A stretch of 64,000 nucleotides of DNA from Microbacterium sp. W4I4 (GCF_030816235.1 NZ_JAUSXT010000001.1:992001-1056000), one strand, 5' to 3'. Positions 44,332 to 52,826 are shown, counted from the first letter of the stretch. A program made the numbers and translations. The notes: generated from the letters alone by a model not told the origin.

Positions 44332-44843
44332 AGCGAGTCCTTCAACCGCTGATTCTTCTGCTCGACCTGACCCTCGAGGTCGCGCGCGTACGCCTCGACG
44401 CGGTCGGCGAGATCGGCATCCGCTGTTCCGAGGATGCGTGCGGCGAGGATGCCGGCGTTGCGTGCACCGCCGATCGAGACCGTGGCGACGGGGATGCCGG
44501 CGGGCATCTGCACGATCGAGAGAAGCGAGTCCATGCCGTCGAGATAGGCGAGTGGCACGGGCACGCCGATCACCGGCAGCGCGGTCATGGATGCGAGCAT
44601 GCCCGGCAGGTGGGCTGCTCCCCCGGCTCCGGCGATGATCACGCGGACGCCGCGACCGCGGGCCTCGCGGGCATAGCTCATCAGCTTGTCCGGCGTGCGG
44701 TGCGCCGAGACCACTTCGACCTCGTGGGCGACGCCGAAGTCGGTGAGCGCCTGAGAGGCGTCGCTCATCACGCGCCAGTCGGAGTCGGAACCCATCACGA
44801 CGCCGACCAGGGGCGAACTCGAGGAATGCAGCGGCTCAGTCAC
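44328..44843 (-). CDS. purE: N5-carboxyaminoimidazole ribonucleotide mutase, PurE class I
   Basis: A 171-residue enzyme converting N5-CAIR to CAIR in purine synthesis. It shows [27 protein letters not shown] and [21 protein letters not shown], as in class I PurE. I prefer the GTG at 44843 to the ATG one codon upstream (44846) because a TAGCCT box at 44855-44850 would start transcription at 44843; the ATG would then lie outside the mRNA. The stop overlaps the LCP gene, so a purine gene is coupled to a wall gene. purK lies close upstream but across a 98-base gap. Confidence 0.95.
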   Translation of the reverse strand: MTEPLHSSSSPLVGVVMGSDSDWRVMSDASQALTDFGVAHEVEVVSAHRTPDKLMSYAREARGRGVRVIIAGAGGAAHLPGMLASMTALPVIGVPVPLAYLDGMDSLLSIVQMPAGIPVATVSIGGARNAGILAARILGTADADLADRVEAYARDLEGQVEQKNQRLKDSL

Positions 44844-44849
44844 CATGAC

Positions 44850-44855
44850 AGGCTA
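44850..44855 (-). promoter_or_regulatory. Candidate -10 box for a leaderless purE mRNA
   Basis: TAGCCT on the minus strand, 6 bases before the GTG at 44843 and only 3 before the ATG at 44846. Confidence 0.4.
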
Positions 44856-44892
44856 CGGGGCGCCCCTGTGAGATTCTCGCAACGGCACGCGC

Positions 44893-44945
44893 GCGGCCCA
44901 GACGGAACCGGCTCAGGAAGAGCGGCCCAGACGGAACCGGCTCAG
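44893..44945. repeat. Short direct repeat duplicating the purK 3' end
   Basis: A 24-base unit at 44893-44916 and again at 44922-44945 (29-base period). The second copy holds the purK stop codon, so the end of purK is duplicated into the intergenic space. Confidence 0.85.
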
Positions 44946-46066
44946 AGGAAATGCGCGGCCGCGGCCCGGGCGACGTACGCGACGTCGTCGAGGTCGTCGC
45001 CCGTGACGTTCACGTGTCCCACCTTGCGGCCGGGGCGCGGAGCCTTGCCGTACGTGTGGATCTTGGCCTCGGGATGCTCGTTCATCGCCTGTGCGAAGCG
45101 GTCCTCGAGCGCTCCCTCCGCGGGTCCGCCGAGGATGTTCACCATGACGGTCCATGGCGAGCGCGGCTCGGGGCGCCCGAGAGGGAGGTCGGCGACCGCC
45201 CGCAGGTGCTGTTCGAACTGGCCGGTCACGGCGCCGTCCTGGCTCCAATGCCCGCTGTTGTGCGGACGCATGGCGAGTTCGTTCACGAGGATCCGCTCAT
45301 CGTCGGTCTCGAACAGCTCGACCGCGAGCATGCCGGTCACGCCGACGCCCTCGGCGATCGTGCGGCCGATCTGCTCGGCGACCTCGACGAGCCGCGCGCC
45401 CGCCTCCGGCGCCGGTGCGATGACCTCGGCGCACACGCCATCGCGCTGCACGGTCTCCACCACGGGGTAGGCGACGATCTCGCCACTGGGGCGTCGGGCG
45501 ACCTGCTGCGCCAGCTCACGGGTGAAGGAGACCAGCTCTTCGACGAGCAGCGCGTCGCCCTCGTCGAGGCCGGCGAACCAGTCCTCGGCCTCGACGCCGG
45601 CGTGGACCACGCGCACGCCCTTGCCGTCGTAGCCGCCGCGTGGGGTCTTCACGACCGCGCCGCCGCCGTGGTCGTCGATGAAGCGCTGCAGCTCGTCGAT
45701 GCCGCGCACGGCCGCCCAGTCCGGTTGCGGCACGCCGAGTTCGGTCAGACGCGCGCGCATGACCAGCTTGTCCTGTGCGAACTGCAGCGCATCCGGTCCC
45801 GGGTGCACCTGCACGCCGTCGGCGACGAGTGCGCGCAGCACCTCCTGGGGGACGTGCTCATGATCGAAGGTGACGACGTCGACGTCCTTCACGAAGGCCC
45901 GCACGGTCTCCAGGTCGCGATAGTCCCCGACCGCGGTGGCCGCGAGCTGCGCGGACATGCCCTCGGCCTCGGCGAGGACGCGCAGATCGATCCCGAGCTC
46001 CACCGCCGGCGCGATCATCATCCTCGCCAGCTGTCCCCCGCCGATCACTCCCACGCGCACAGTCAT
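44942..46066 (-). CDS. purK: N5-carboxyaminoimidazole ribonucleotide synthase
   Basis: A 374-residue ATP-grasp enzyme that carboxylates AIR to N5-CAIR for PurE. The N-terminal motif is VIGGGQLARMM, the central ATP-grasp strand KTPRGGYDGKGVRVV, and the metal region AVELFETDDERILVNELAMRPHNSGHW. The length is typical. The ATG at 46066 follows GAGAGGAT. Its partner purE is the next gene on the same strand. Confidence 0.96.
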   Translation of the reverse strand: MTVRVGVIGGGQLARMMIAPAVELGIDLRVLAEAEGMSAQLAATAVGDYRDLETVRAFVKDVDVVTFDHEHVPQEVLRALVADGVQVHPGPDALQFAQDKLVMRARLTELGVPQPDWAAVRGIDELQRFIDDHGGGAVVKTPRGGYDGKGVRVVHAGVEAEDWFAGLDEGDALLVEELVSFTRELAQQVARRPSGEIVAYPVVETVQRDGVCAEVIAPAPEAGARLVEVAEQIGRTIAEGVGVTGMLAVELFETDDERILVNELAMRPHNSGHWSQDGAVTGQFEQHLRAVADLPLGRPEPRSPWTVMVNILGGPAEGALEDRFAQAMNEHPEAKIHTYGKAPRPGRKVGHVNVTGDDLDDVAYVARAAAAHFL

Positions 46067-46113
46067 CCGCGAATCCTCTCGTCAGGGACCATTCTTCCGC
46101 ATCCGATGACGTC

Positions 46114-46158
46114 GAAGTCACCAGCATCGAGGTCGCCGGCGTCGAGGTCGCCGGCGTC
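46114..46158. repeat. 15-bp tandem repeat, three copies
   Basis: Two identical units (46129-46143, 46144-46158) and one diverged unit (46114-46128), between purK and the PH-domain gene. No function is seen. Confidence 0.7.
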
Positions 46159-46163
46159 GACGC

Positions 46164-46724
46164 TCAGCCGTCGGAGAGCGGGCCCGGGTACGAACCGGAC
46201 TGGGCGTCACGATGCGCGAGGATCTGATTGACCTCGACCTGGTCGGCCAGAACCTCGTGCACGAGGTTGACGCTGGGCACGTTCACGAGCCGCAGCGGGG
46301 CGTCCACGCCATTGCTCAGGGTGATGGTGCCCGCACCCCACATGCGCTGGATGAGCCCTCGTCGCACGGCGATCGAGTATCCGCGCGCGTGCGAGAGTTC
46401 GCGACGGTTGCGTGCCCCGATTCCGCTCTGCACGATGACCCGTCGGGTGGTGATCGTGTACGAGGTGGCGAACCAGACCAGGAACGGCACGAGCACGAGC
46501 AGCACGACCGCTGCGGCGGCCACGGCCGGCACCATCCAGGTCTCGAACCCGGACGGGACGTTTCCGTAGAAGTAGACGCCGGCACCGCACACCGCGATCA
46601 GCACCAGAGCGGACCAGAACAGCCGCCGCGCATGGCCGCGGAATCGCGCGACGACCAGCTCTTCGGCGGGTGCGCCGGGCGGCGGCATCATCGGCCGTCC
46701 TCCGAGAGTCACGGGCTGGGTCAC
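46164..46724 (-). CDS. PH (bPH2/YdbS-like) domain membrane protein
   Basis: A 186-residue protein. Two adjacent hydrophobic helices (about 35-80) follow a short Pro-rich N-terminus. A bacterial PH-like domain follows: FATSYTITTRRVIVQSGIGARNRRELSHARGYSIAVRRGL, then GTITLSNGVDAPLRLVNVPSVNLVHEVL. The function is unknown; the family is common near birA and purK in actinobacteria. The GTG at 46724 abuts GGAGGG, which is too close for an ideal ribosome site, so the true start may be the Met pair 11-12 codons downstream. Confidence 0.83.
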   Translation of the reverse strand: MTQPVTLGGRPMMPPPGAPAEELVVARFRGHARRLFWSALVLIAVCGAGVYFYGNVPSGFETWMVPAVAAAAVVLLVLVPFLVWFATSYTITTRRVIVQSGIGARNRRELSHARGYSIAVRRGLIQRMWGAGTITLSNGVDAPLRLVNVPSVNLVHEVLADQVEVNQILAHRDAQSGSYPGPLSDG

Positions 46725-46725
46725 C

Positions 46726-46759
46726 CCTCCATTGTGCCTTCGACCGGGGACAATGGAGG
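46726..46759 (-). promoter_or_regulatory. Hairpin over the ribosome site of the PH-domain gene
   Basis: 10-bp inverted repeat (46726-46735 and 46750-46759). In minus-strand RNA the 3' arm contains the GGAGG next to the GTG at 46724. It may hide the ribosome site or act as the birA terminator. Confidence 0.4.
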
Positions 46760-46827
46760 ATGCCGCGCCGGGCCCGTCCTCCGGCCCCGGCTCCGGCCCC
46801 TGGACGGGCTGTCGATGCCCGCGCGTG

Positions 46828-47586
46828 TCAGGCGAGCCGCACGTGCACGACGTCGCCGGAGAGCACCTCGTGCTCCGCGGATCCGTCATCGATGACCAGT
46901 CGGCCGTCAGCGGCCAATCGGGTGGCCACACCGTTCAGCGTGCTGCCGTCCGGCATCGACACGTCCACGGTCTGCCCGAGGGTGAGGCAGCGCGCGGTGA
47001 CCTCGGCGTGCAGGCCCACCGCATCCCCGGACCGACTCAACCCGGAGATCGCGGCGTCGAGCCCGACGAGATAGTCCGCGACGAGCCTGTCGGCGTCCAC
47101 GTCGACGCCCAGCGCTGCGAACGACGTCGCCGTGGGCACGGGCAGCTGCTCCGCACTCATCGCCGTGTTGATCCCCGTCCCGACGATCACGGCCCCACCG
47201 GAGACCTCGGCGAGGATCCCGCAGATCTTGCGCCCGTCGACGAGCACGTCATTGGGCCACTTGAGCCCGACCCGGTGCCCCGGCAGCTGGGCGGCGACGG
47301 CATCCGTCATCGCGACCCCCGCGGCCAGCGGGATCCAGCCCCAGGCTGCCGCGTCGGCGGGCAGGTCTCGCAGCAGCACCGATACGGCCAGCGCCGAACC
47401 TGGCGGAGTGCTCCAGGTGCGATCCAGCCGGCCGCGGCCGGCGGTCTGCGAATCGGTGAGAAGCACCGACAGGTGCGGCCAGGCCGCGGCATCCGCAGCC
47501 CGCTCGCGCAACTCGGCATTGGTCGATGCGCACTCCGGCAGCACCACGAGCGACGAGGCGACGTGAGATGAGCGGGTCAGGTCCAT
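46828..47586 (-). CDS. birA: Biotin-[acetyl-CoA-carboxylase] ligase
   Basis: A 252-residue ligase that activates biotin as biotinyl-AMP and attaches it to carboxyl-carrier domains. The substrate-loop region is TDSQTAGRGRLDRTWSTPPGSALAVSV, followed by KWPNDVLVDGRKICGILAE and VVGTGINTA. There is no N-terminal helix-turn-helix, so it is the monofunctional class and not a repressor. A C-terminal SH3-like domain (GQTVDVSMPDGSTLNGVATRL) is present. The ATG directly abuts the stop of the CDP-glycerol transferase family gene upstream. Confidence 0.95.
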   Translation of the reverse strand: MDLTRSSHVASSLVVLPECASTNAELRERAADAAAWPHLSVLLTDSQTAGRGRLDRTWSTPPGSALAVSVLLRDLPADAAAWGWIPLAAGVAMTDAVAAQLPGHRVGLKWPNDVLVDGRKICGILAEVSGGAVIVGTGINTAMSAEQLPVPTATSFAALGVDVDADRLVADYLVGLDAAISGLSRSGDAVGLHAEVTARCLTLGQTVDVSMPDGSTLNGVATRLAADGRLVIDDGSAEHEVLSGDVVHVRLA

Positions 47587-48864
47587 TCAGTCCTCGTCGT
47601 CGTCATCGTCATCGTCTTCGTCGTCCGGTGCGGTCGCCGTGGCATCGAGCGCGTGCCACTGGTCCCACTTCTGCATGAGCTGCTCGATCGCACCGTGGAA
47701 CTTCGCGGTCGCCGCTCCCGGCGTCGTGTCGCCGAAGTAGTGCTGCACCCAGGTGTGCAGCCGGGCGACGGCATCCTGATCGGCGCTGACCCGATCTACC
47801 TCCGAGACGATGTCTCGGGCACCGGCGACGCTCAGCCACTCGCAGTCCGACAGGTATCCGGTGGTGTCGATGGATGCGCGCTCGTCGGCAGGACGCGTGA
47901 TCAGCAGCGGCTTGCCCGCGGCGAGACGGTCGTAGACCATCGCCGAGATGTCGACGATCGCGACGTCGGCCGCGGCGAGCTGCCAGCCCAGGTCCGGGCC
48001 GTTGTCATAGACGTGGTGCGCGGCGGGGTCGGCGGCGTTGGCATCGGAGATCGCGGAGAGGATGCGGCGGTGCGCGGAACCGTACTCCTCGTCCACCACC
48101 CCGCTGCGCGGATGCGGCCGGTAGACGACGCGGTGGCGAGGGCTGGCCAGCAGCTCGCGCATGAGCGCCTCGCCGTGCGTGGCGATCGACCCGTAGTGCG
48201 CGGAGGGGCGGTCGCCCTCCCACGTCGGCGCGTACAGCACCACCATCCGATCGTCGGGGGTGTACGGCAGGATGCCGGAGTAGTGATCGGCCTGGGGTCG
48301 GCCGATCTCGATCGCCCGGCGGTCGATGTCGTAGTCCCACAGCGTGCGCGTCAGCCGGTCGCGAGCGGCCTGACCGGCGATGAAGGCGTAGTCGTAGGCC
48401 TTGTACTGGTTCGTGGTCATGTACATCTTGTCGGACTCGCCGTGGTTGATGAACACGTGCCAGCGGCGCCCGTAGCGGAACATCTGGAAGTTGCGCGTGT
48501 TCTGGTTCACGTAGAGCACGATGCGGATGTCCTGCTTGGCGAGGAACCGCTCCAGGTTGCGCACCGTCGGCACGAACGCGACCGGCGGAGCATCCTCCTG
48601 GATCAGCAGCTCGGCTCCACCCGCGCTGCGCGAGAGGACCACGACCGGCCACAGCTTCGCGAGCTCCTCGAGCGGGCGGTACCACTGACGCATCTGATAC
48701 ATGTTCACCGCGCCGTCGGCGAAGTACACCGCAACCTTGTACCGGTTCTCGGGGTGCGGTCCCTGCGCCTTCAGCGCACGGCGCACCCGCTGCACGGCGC
48801 TGCGGGACGCGAGCGCCTTGCGCAGAAGCCGATACGCCTTCTTTCCGTCTCTGACCACGCCCAT
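47587..48864 (-). CDS. CDP-glycerol glycerophosphotransferase family protein (TagB/TagF-like), copy 1
   Basis: A 425-residue GT-B-like transferase of the family that adds polyol phosphates or related units to teichoic-acid-type polymers. Motifs are FINHGESDKMY, GRPQADHYSG, VLYAPTWEGDRPSAH, VYRPHPRSG, VDISAMVYDRLAAGKPLLITRP and the final charged region. No membrane helix is visible; relatives bind the membrane through basic patches. It ends in a run of Asp and Glu, an unusual acidic tail encoded by a trinucleotide-rich stretch near 47590-47625. The ATG at 48864 has a TATTCT box 6 bases upstream. Donor not known. Confidence 0.87.
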   Translation of the reverse strand: MGVVRDGKKAYRLLRKALASRSAVQRVRRALKAQGPHPENRYKVAVYFADGAVNMYQMRQWYRPLEELAKLWPVVVLSRSAGGAELLIQEDAPPVAFVPTVRNLERFLAKQDIRIVLYVNQNTRNFQMFRYGRRWHVFINHGESDKMYMTTNQYKAYDYAFIAGQAARDRLTRTLWDYDIDRRAIEIGRPQADHYSGILPYTPDDRMVVLYAPTWEGDRPSAHYGSIATHGEALMRELLASPRHRVVYRPHPRSGVVDEEYGSAHRRILSAISDANAADPAAHHVYDNGPDLGWQLAAADVAIVDISAMVYDRLAAGKPLLITRPADERASIDTTGYLSDCEWLSVAGARDIVSEVDRVSADQDAVARLHTWVQHYFGDTTPGAATAKFHGAIEQLMQKWDQWHALDATATAPDDEDDDDDDDED

Positions 48865-48870
48865 CGTTCC

Positions 48871-48876
48871 AGAATA
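48871..48876 (-). promoter_or_regulatory. Candidate -10 box for a leaderless TagF-like mRNA
   Basis: TATTCT on the minus strand, 6 bases before the ATG at 48864. Confidence 0.45.
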
Positions 48877-48963
48877 CGGGGTGCCGCCGCACCGACCCGG
48901 GCGTGTGGCGGTTCGCGGACGCCAACCTCCGAGTATCCCGCGTATGTCGACGAAACCGCATGA

Positions 48964-48969
48964 CATGAT
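48964..48969 (+). promoter_or_regulatory. Candidate -10 box for the GT2 gene at 48976
   Basis: CATGAT 6 bases before the GTG at 48976. A weak match, but with the same spacing as the other leaderless candidates. Confidence 0.3.
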
Positions 48970-48975
48970 CGACGG

Positions 48976-50058
48976 GTGCACGAGAACGAACGGAACACGG
49001 CGGAGGGCGTCTCCTTCGTCATGCCCGTGCTGAACGAGATCGACTACCTCGAGCACGCGGTGCGCTCTGTTCTCGAGCAGGACGTCGACGGTCCGACCGA
49101 GCTCGTGCTCGCCCTGGGGCCGTCATCCGACGGAACCACGCCCCTCGCCGAGCGCCTCGCGGCCGAGGACGACCGCATCCGCCTCGTCCCGAACCCGCAG
49201 GCCGACATCCCCGTCGGGCTGAACGCCGCGATCCGCGCCAGCCGGCACCCGACGGTGATCCGCGTCGACGCGCACTCGGAGCTCTCGCCCGGATACGCCC
49301 GGCGTGCACTGCAGACACTGCAGCGCACCGGTGCCGCCAACGTCGGCGGCGTCATGCGCGCCGACGGCCGCACGCCGTTCCAGCGTGCGGTGGCGCGCCT
49401 GTACAACTCCCCCGTGGGCCTCGGAGGCGGCGCTTATCACGGCGGTGCGCGCGAGGGCGAGGCGGAGTCCGCCTACCTCGGCGTGATGCGTCGCGCGGTG
49501 CTCGACGAGGTCGGACTGTTCGATGAGACCATCCGCCGGGGCGAGGACTGGGAGCTGAACCTGCGCATCCGCCAGGCCGGTCACCTCGTCTGGTTCGATC
49601 CCGAGCTGTCGGTCACGTACTGGCCCCGGGAGAGCTGGTCGCGCCTGGCGCGTCAGTTCCGCGCGACCGGCGCGTGGCGCGGAGAGCTGGTTCGCCGCTA
49701 CGGCCGCCGCAACGGGCTGCGCTTCTTCGCCCCGCCCGCGCTGGTGATCATCACCGTGTTCGCGGTGATCACCGGCATCCTGCAGCTGACCGGTGTGCTG
49801 CGCGGGATCGGCGCCCTGCTGGCATCCGTGATCTACCTGCCGATCGCGGCCTACGCGCTGCTCGTGATCGCCGTCGGGCTGTTCGGCATGGGCATCGAAC
49901 GCGCCCCGCGGAGCCTGCGAGAGCGGCTGTGGACCGTGATGGTGCTGCCGACCATGCACATCTCCTGGGGGCTCGGATTCCTCGCCGGAGTGCTGCGCGG
50001 GGCGCGCGACACGGTCGACGCGTCGCGCCTCGGGTCGCGCAACACCCCCCTCCCCTGA
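48976..50058 (+). CDS. GT2 glycosyltransferase with C-terminal membrane helices
   Basis: A 360-residue GT2 enzyme. The first strand is VSFVMPVLNEIDYLEHAV, then LALGPSSDGT and the DXD-like VIRVDAHSELSPGY. The acceptor/base segment is IRRGEDWELNLRIRQAG, and YWPRESWSRLARQF is typical of succinoglycan-type GT2 proteins. Three helices at the C-terminus (about 255-330) anchor it. It lies between TagF-like genes on the opposite strand and probably adds a sugar to the same polymer. The GTG start is the first possible in the frame. Confidence 0.88.
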   Translation: MHENERNTAEGVSFVMPVLNEIDYLEHAVRSVLEQDVDGPTELVLALGPSSDGTTPLAERLAAEDDRIRLVPNPQADIPVGLNAAIRASRHPTVIRVDAHSELSPGYARRALQTLQRTGAANVGGVMRADGRTPFQRAVARLYNSPVGLGGGAYHGGAREGEAESAYLGVMRRAVLDEVGLFDETIRRGEDWELNLRIRQAGHLVWFDPELSVTYWPRESWSRLARQFRATGAWRGELVRRYGRRNGLRFFAPPALVIITVFAVITGILQLTGVLRGIGALLASVIYLPIAAYALLVIAVGLFGMGIERAPRSLRERLWTVMVLPTMHISWGLGFLAGVLRGARDTVDASRLGSRNTPLP

Positions 50059-50135
50059 CAGAGCCCGTCTATGTGGCGCATTCCGCCCTGTTTCGCACGA
50101 ATCGGGGGCGGTTTGCGCCATATAGACGGGCTCTG
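50059..50135. repeat. Long near-perfect palindrome between convergent genes
   Basis: A 77-base element. The outer arms 50059-50072 and 50122-50135 pair perfectly over 14 bp, and pairing continues inward with few interruptions toward a GTTTCGCACGAATC centre. It begins at the last base of the GT2 gene stop region and ends 5 bases before the stop of the next gene. It can serve as a bidirectional terminator, but its size suggests a dispersed palindromic element. Confidence 0.8.
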
Positions 50136-50139
50136 AGCG

Positions 50140-51576
50140 TCAGGCGGTCAGCCAGCCCTGGTCGAGGATGCGGGAGACGACGCGATCGGCGGCCCCGCCG
50201 TCGTCGAGGCGGTTGAACTGCGTCTTCCAGGCCTCGTAGCGGTCGGCGTACGCGGTGGCGCCATCGGCATCCGCCAGTGCCTGCACAAGCTCGTCCTGAC
50301 TGCGCACGAGCGGACCAGGGGCGCGTTCGGCGAGGTCGAAGTAGAAGCCGCGCAGCTCACCCCGGTAGTGCTCGAGGTCCGGCACGAGGAAGTACATCGG
50401 GCGGCCCGTGACGCTGAAGTCGAACATGACCGAGGAGTAGTCGGTGATCAGCGCGTCGGCGATCAGCAGCAGCCGTGCCGTCTCCGGATATCCGGTCACG
50501 TCGATGACGCGCGCGCCGGATCGGTCGCGACCGGAGCTGAGCGTTCGCGAGTGCCCGCGCACCAGCACGACCGAGTCGGTGCGCGTGGCCAGGTCTTCCG
50601 GGTCGACGAAGTCGACCATCTCGGAGCGATCATCGCGCCACGTGGGCGCATACAGCAGCACGCGCTCCTCGGGTCCGATGCCGAGGGCCTCGCGGATGGG
50701 GGCGGGGTCGCCCTGCGCGAACAGGTCGTTGCGCGGGTAGCCGTCCACCCAGATCGGCTTGCCGAAGAACGCGTAGGCCTTCTTCAGCACGCGTGCGGCG
50801 TACACGTTCTGCGCGAGCAGCGCGTCCCAGCGTCGGGACTCCTTGACCACGGCGGCCATCCGGCGCGGGTCGAAGCCGGGCCGGTGCAGCGCGAGGCGCT
50901 TGAGGGGCGTGCCGTGCCAGGTCTGCAGCACACGCTGGCCGGGTTTGCGCACGAATCGTCGTCGCAGCCAGTCGTTGACGATCAGCATCCGCGACTCGGC
51001 CCGCGCACGCCACCACTCCGGGCTGCTCTCGACCACAGCGATCGCGCCCTCGGGCACCTCCACGGAGAGATCCGACACGGCCCAGTAGCGCTTCACCGAG
51101 GGAGCGCGCTCGGCGAGCACCCGGTCGATCGCACGAGGATTGCAGCCCGAGGTCTGCCCGTAGAAGCTCTCGAAGAACACGGCGTTCTCGCCGGCGCCCA
51201 CCTGCGACACGTAGCGCTCCTCGAGCGTGCTCTGCCCTTCGGCGGTCTCGTAGACCGGATCGAGCGGGGCCGCGACCTGCACCTGCGGCCCGTGCGCCTC
51301 GATGCGCAGGATGGGCAGCAGTGTCGACGCGAGCTCGAGGTCCGAGAGATCGGCATCCGGGATGTCGAGCACGTACTCCCCCGCGGGCAGCGGCAGCTTC
51401 GCCCCGCCCCACCGCGACACACGCAGCGGGAAGGTCGCCTTCCATGTCTTCCCCCCGCCGGTGATCTTCCCGGCCACGCGCGCACGCGCACCGGACAGGA
51501 CCGCGGATGCCGGTCGGGTTCCGGTCCCCGCGATGATCAGCGTCTGCGCCTGCTCATCGATCCGGGCAGTCGTCAT
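50140..51576 (-). CDS. CDP-glycerol glycerophosphotransferase family protein (TagB/TagF-like), copy 2
   Basis: A 478-residue member with an added beta-rich N-terminal domain of about 110 residues (ARVAGKITGGGKTWKATFPLRV and later LPLPAGEYVLDI). The transferase core follows: FFESFYGQTSGCNPRAID, QTWHGTPLKRLALHR, VDGYPRNDLF, LLYAPTWRDDRSE, VLVRGHSRTL and LITDYSSVMFDF. These are the hallmark TagF segments. Its ATG overlaps the stop of copy 3 (ATGA). It probably acts with copy 3 on one teichoic-acid-like polymer. The N-terminal domain resembles the glycan-binding-like additions seen in actinobacterial TagF relatives; its role is unknown. Confidence 0.9.
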   Translation of the reverse strand: MTTARIDEQAQTLIIAGTGTRPASAVLSGARARVAGKITGGGKTWKATFPLRVSRWGGAKLPLPAGEYVLDIPDADLSDLELASTLLPILRIEAHGPQVQVAAPLDPVYETAEGQSTLEERYVSQVGAGENAVFFESFYGQTSGCNPRAIDRVLAERAPSVKRYWAVSDLSVEVPEGAIAVVESSPEWWRARAESRMLIVNDWLRRRFVRKPGQRVLQTWHGTPLKRLALHRPGFDPRRMAAVVKESRRWDALLAQNVYAARVLKKAYAFFGKPIWVDGYPRNDLFAQGDPAPIREALGIGPEERVLLYAPTWRDDRSEMVDFVDPEDLATRTDSVVLVRGHSRTLSSGRDRSGARVIDVTGYPETARLLLIADALITDYSSVMFDFSVTGRPMYFLVPDLEHYRGELRGFYFDLAERAPGPLVRSQDELVQALADADGATAYADRYEAWKTQFNRLDDGGAADRVVSRILDQGWLTA

Positions 51577-52826
51577 CGTGCTCCCTTCGGCGCGGGAATC
51601 CCCCGCGCGCGGATGGCCTGGTACACGCGTCGGGCGTTGTGCCCGTCACGGAACGCGTGCATGTTCGCGCTGAGCGCGCCCGATCGCGCCGCCCGCTCGG
51701 CGCGCACGGCGTCGTCGGAGAGGACCTCGTCGATCTGCTCGATCGCGCCGTCCCAGTCGCTCGCGTAGTCGTCGCCCGCGATGTCCTCGTAGCGGCCGTA
51801 GAAGCCGCGCTCACGGCCGTAGTCGGCCACGTCCGGCGCCAGGTACACGACCGGCATCGACAGCAGCCCCACGTCGTAGGCCATCGACGAGTAGTCGGTG
51901 ATCAGCGCGTCGATGCGCGCCAGCGCAGGCGTGACATCCGCGAGCAGCTCCGAGTTCAGCATCCGCACCCGACCGCTGGACCACGGCGGCGAGTACGAGC
52001 CCTCGCCCAGCGGGTGCGAGCGGATGAACAGGATCGCGTCGCGCTGCTCCAGCATCCGCACGATCCGCACCCACTGCTCCGCGTCAGGGACCGCGGGGTC
52101 AGCCGCCCCGTCGCGCCAGGTCGGCGCGTACAGCAGGGCGCGCTGATGCGTCAGCAGCGGACCTGTGCGGGTGAGCAGAGCGGATGCCGCGGCCCGCCGC
52201 TCCTGGTCGGTGCCGGCGGAGAGCACATCGACACGCGGCTCGCCGGTGACCACCACCCGATCCTCGCCGAGCCCGAATGCCGATTCGAGCCGCCCGCGGG
52301 AGCGATGCGACGCAGCGGGCAGCACGCGGATGCGCTGTGCTGCGCTGCGGTAGCCGACCGTCAGCAGGCGGCGCAGTGCGCGTGCACCGGGCAGGCGCGC
52401 GGGGACCTGCACGGTGACCGGAGAGTCCAGACCGATGCGCTTGAGCGGGATGCCGTGCCAGAGCTGCACGACGAAGCCGTCCGTGCTCCCGTAGCGGTTG
52501 ACGTCGCCGAGCCCGTGGGTGACGACCAGCACACCGGCGCGCGCCGTCGCCCACCAGCCGCGCACCCCGTCACGACGACGGGTGCGGATGCCGAGTGCCT
52601 TCGCCTCCGCGTCCTCCTGCGCCGACCTGGTGAGCCAGAGCGTGCGATGTCCGGCCGACTGCGCCTCGCGCTGCATGGCAAGCGCACCGTCGCCGATGCC
52701 GGCTCCGCAGCCGAACACCCAGACGTCGCCCCGAGGGACGAGAAGCGTGCCTATGCGTCCAGCGGCATACATCGGCAGACGGAGCAGCTTGGCCGCGTTG
52801 CCGGTTCCGAAGGAGAAGGACGCCAC
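51573..52826 (-). CDS. CDP-glycerol glycerophosphotransferase family protein (TagB/TagF-like), copy 3
   Basis: A 417-residue member. VWVFGCGAGIGDGALAMQREAQ opens the N-terminal half. The core is VVQLWHGIPLKRIGLDSP, GEPRVDVLSAG, LLYAPTWRDGA, LFIRSHPLGEG and LITDYSSMAYDVGLLSMPVVYLAPD. The GTG at 52826 is the earliest possible start, because an in-frame TAG lies four codons upstream. It lies inside a 22-bp hairpin whose loop region forms a TAGGCT box 6 bases before it, so promoter, terminator and start overlap. Confidence 0.9.
   Translation of the reverse strand: MASFSFGTGNAAKLLRLPMYAAGRIGTLLVPRGDVWVFGCGAGIGDGALAMQREAQSAGHRTLWLTRSAQEDAEAKALGIRTRRRDGVRGWWATARAGVLVVTHGLGDVNRYGSTDGFVVQLWHGIPLKRIGLDSPVTVQVPARLPGARALRRLLTVGYRSAAQRIRVLPAASHRSRGRLESAFGLGEDRVVVTGEPRVDVLSAGTDQERRAAASALLTRTGPLLTHQRALLYAPTWRDGAADPAVPDAEQWVRIVRMLEQRDAILFIRSHPLGEGSYSPPWSSGRVRMLNSELLADVTPALARIDALITDYSSMAYDVGLLSMPVVYLAPDVADYGRERGFYGRYEDIAGDDYASDWDGAIEQIDEVLSDDAVRAERAARSGALSANMHAFRDGHNARRVYQAIRARGIPAPKGAR

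Noticed and set aside
41737..44352. Plus-strand open frame of about 870 codons opposite a glycosyltransferase and the LCP gene
   Set aside because: Antisense shadow: it spans two real genes and their intergenic gap and has no recognisable domain.
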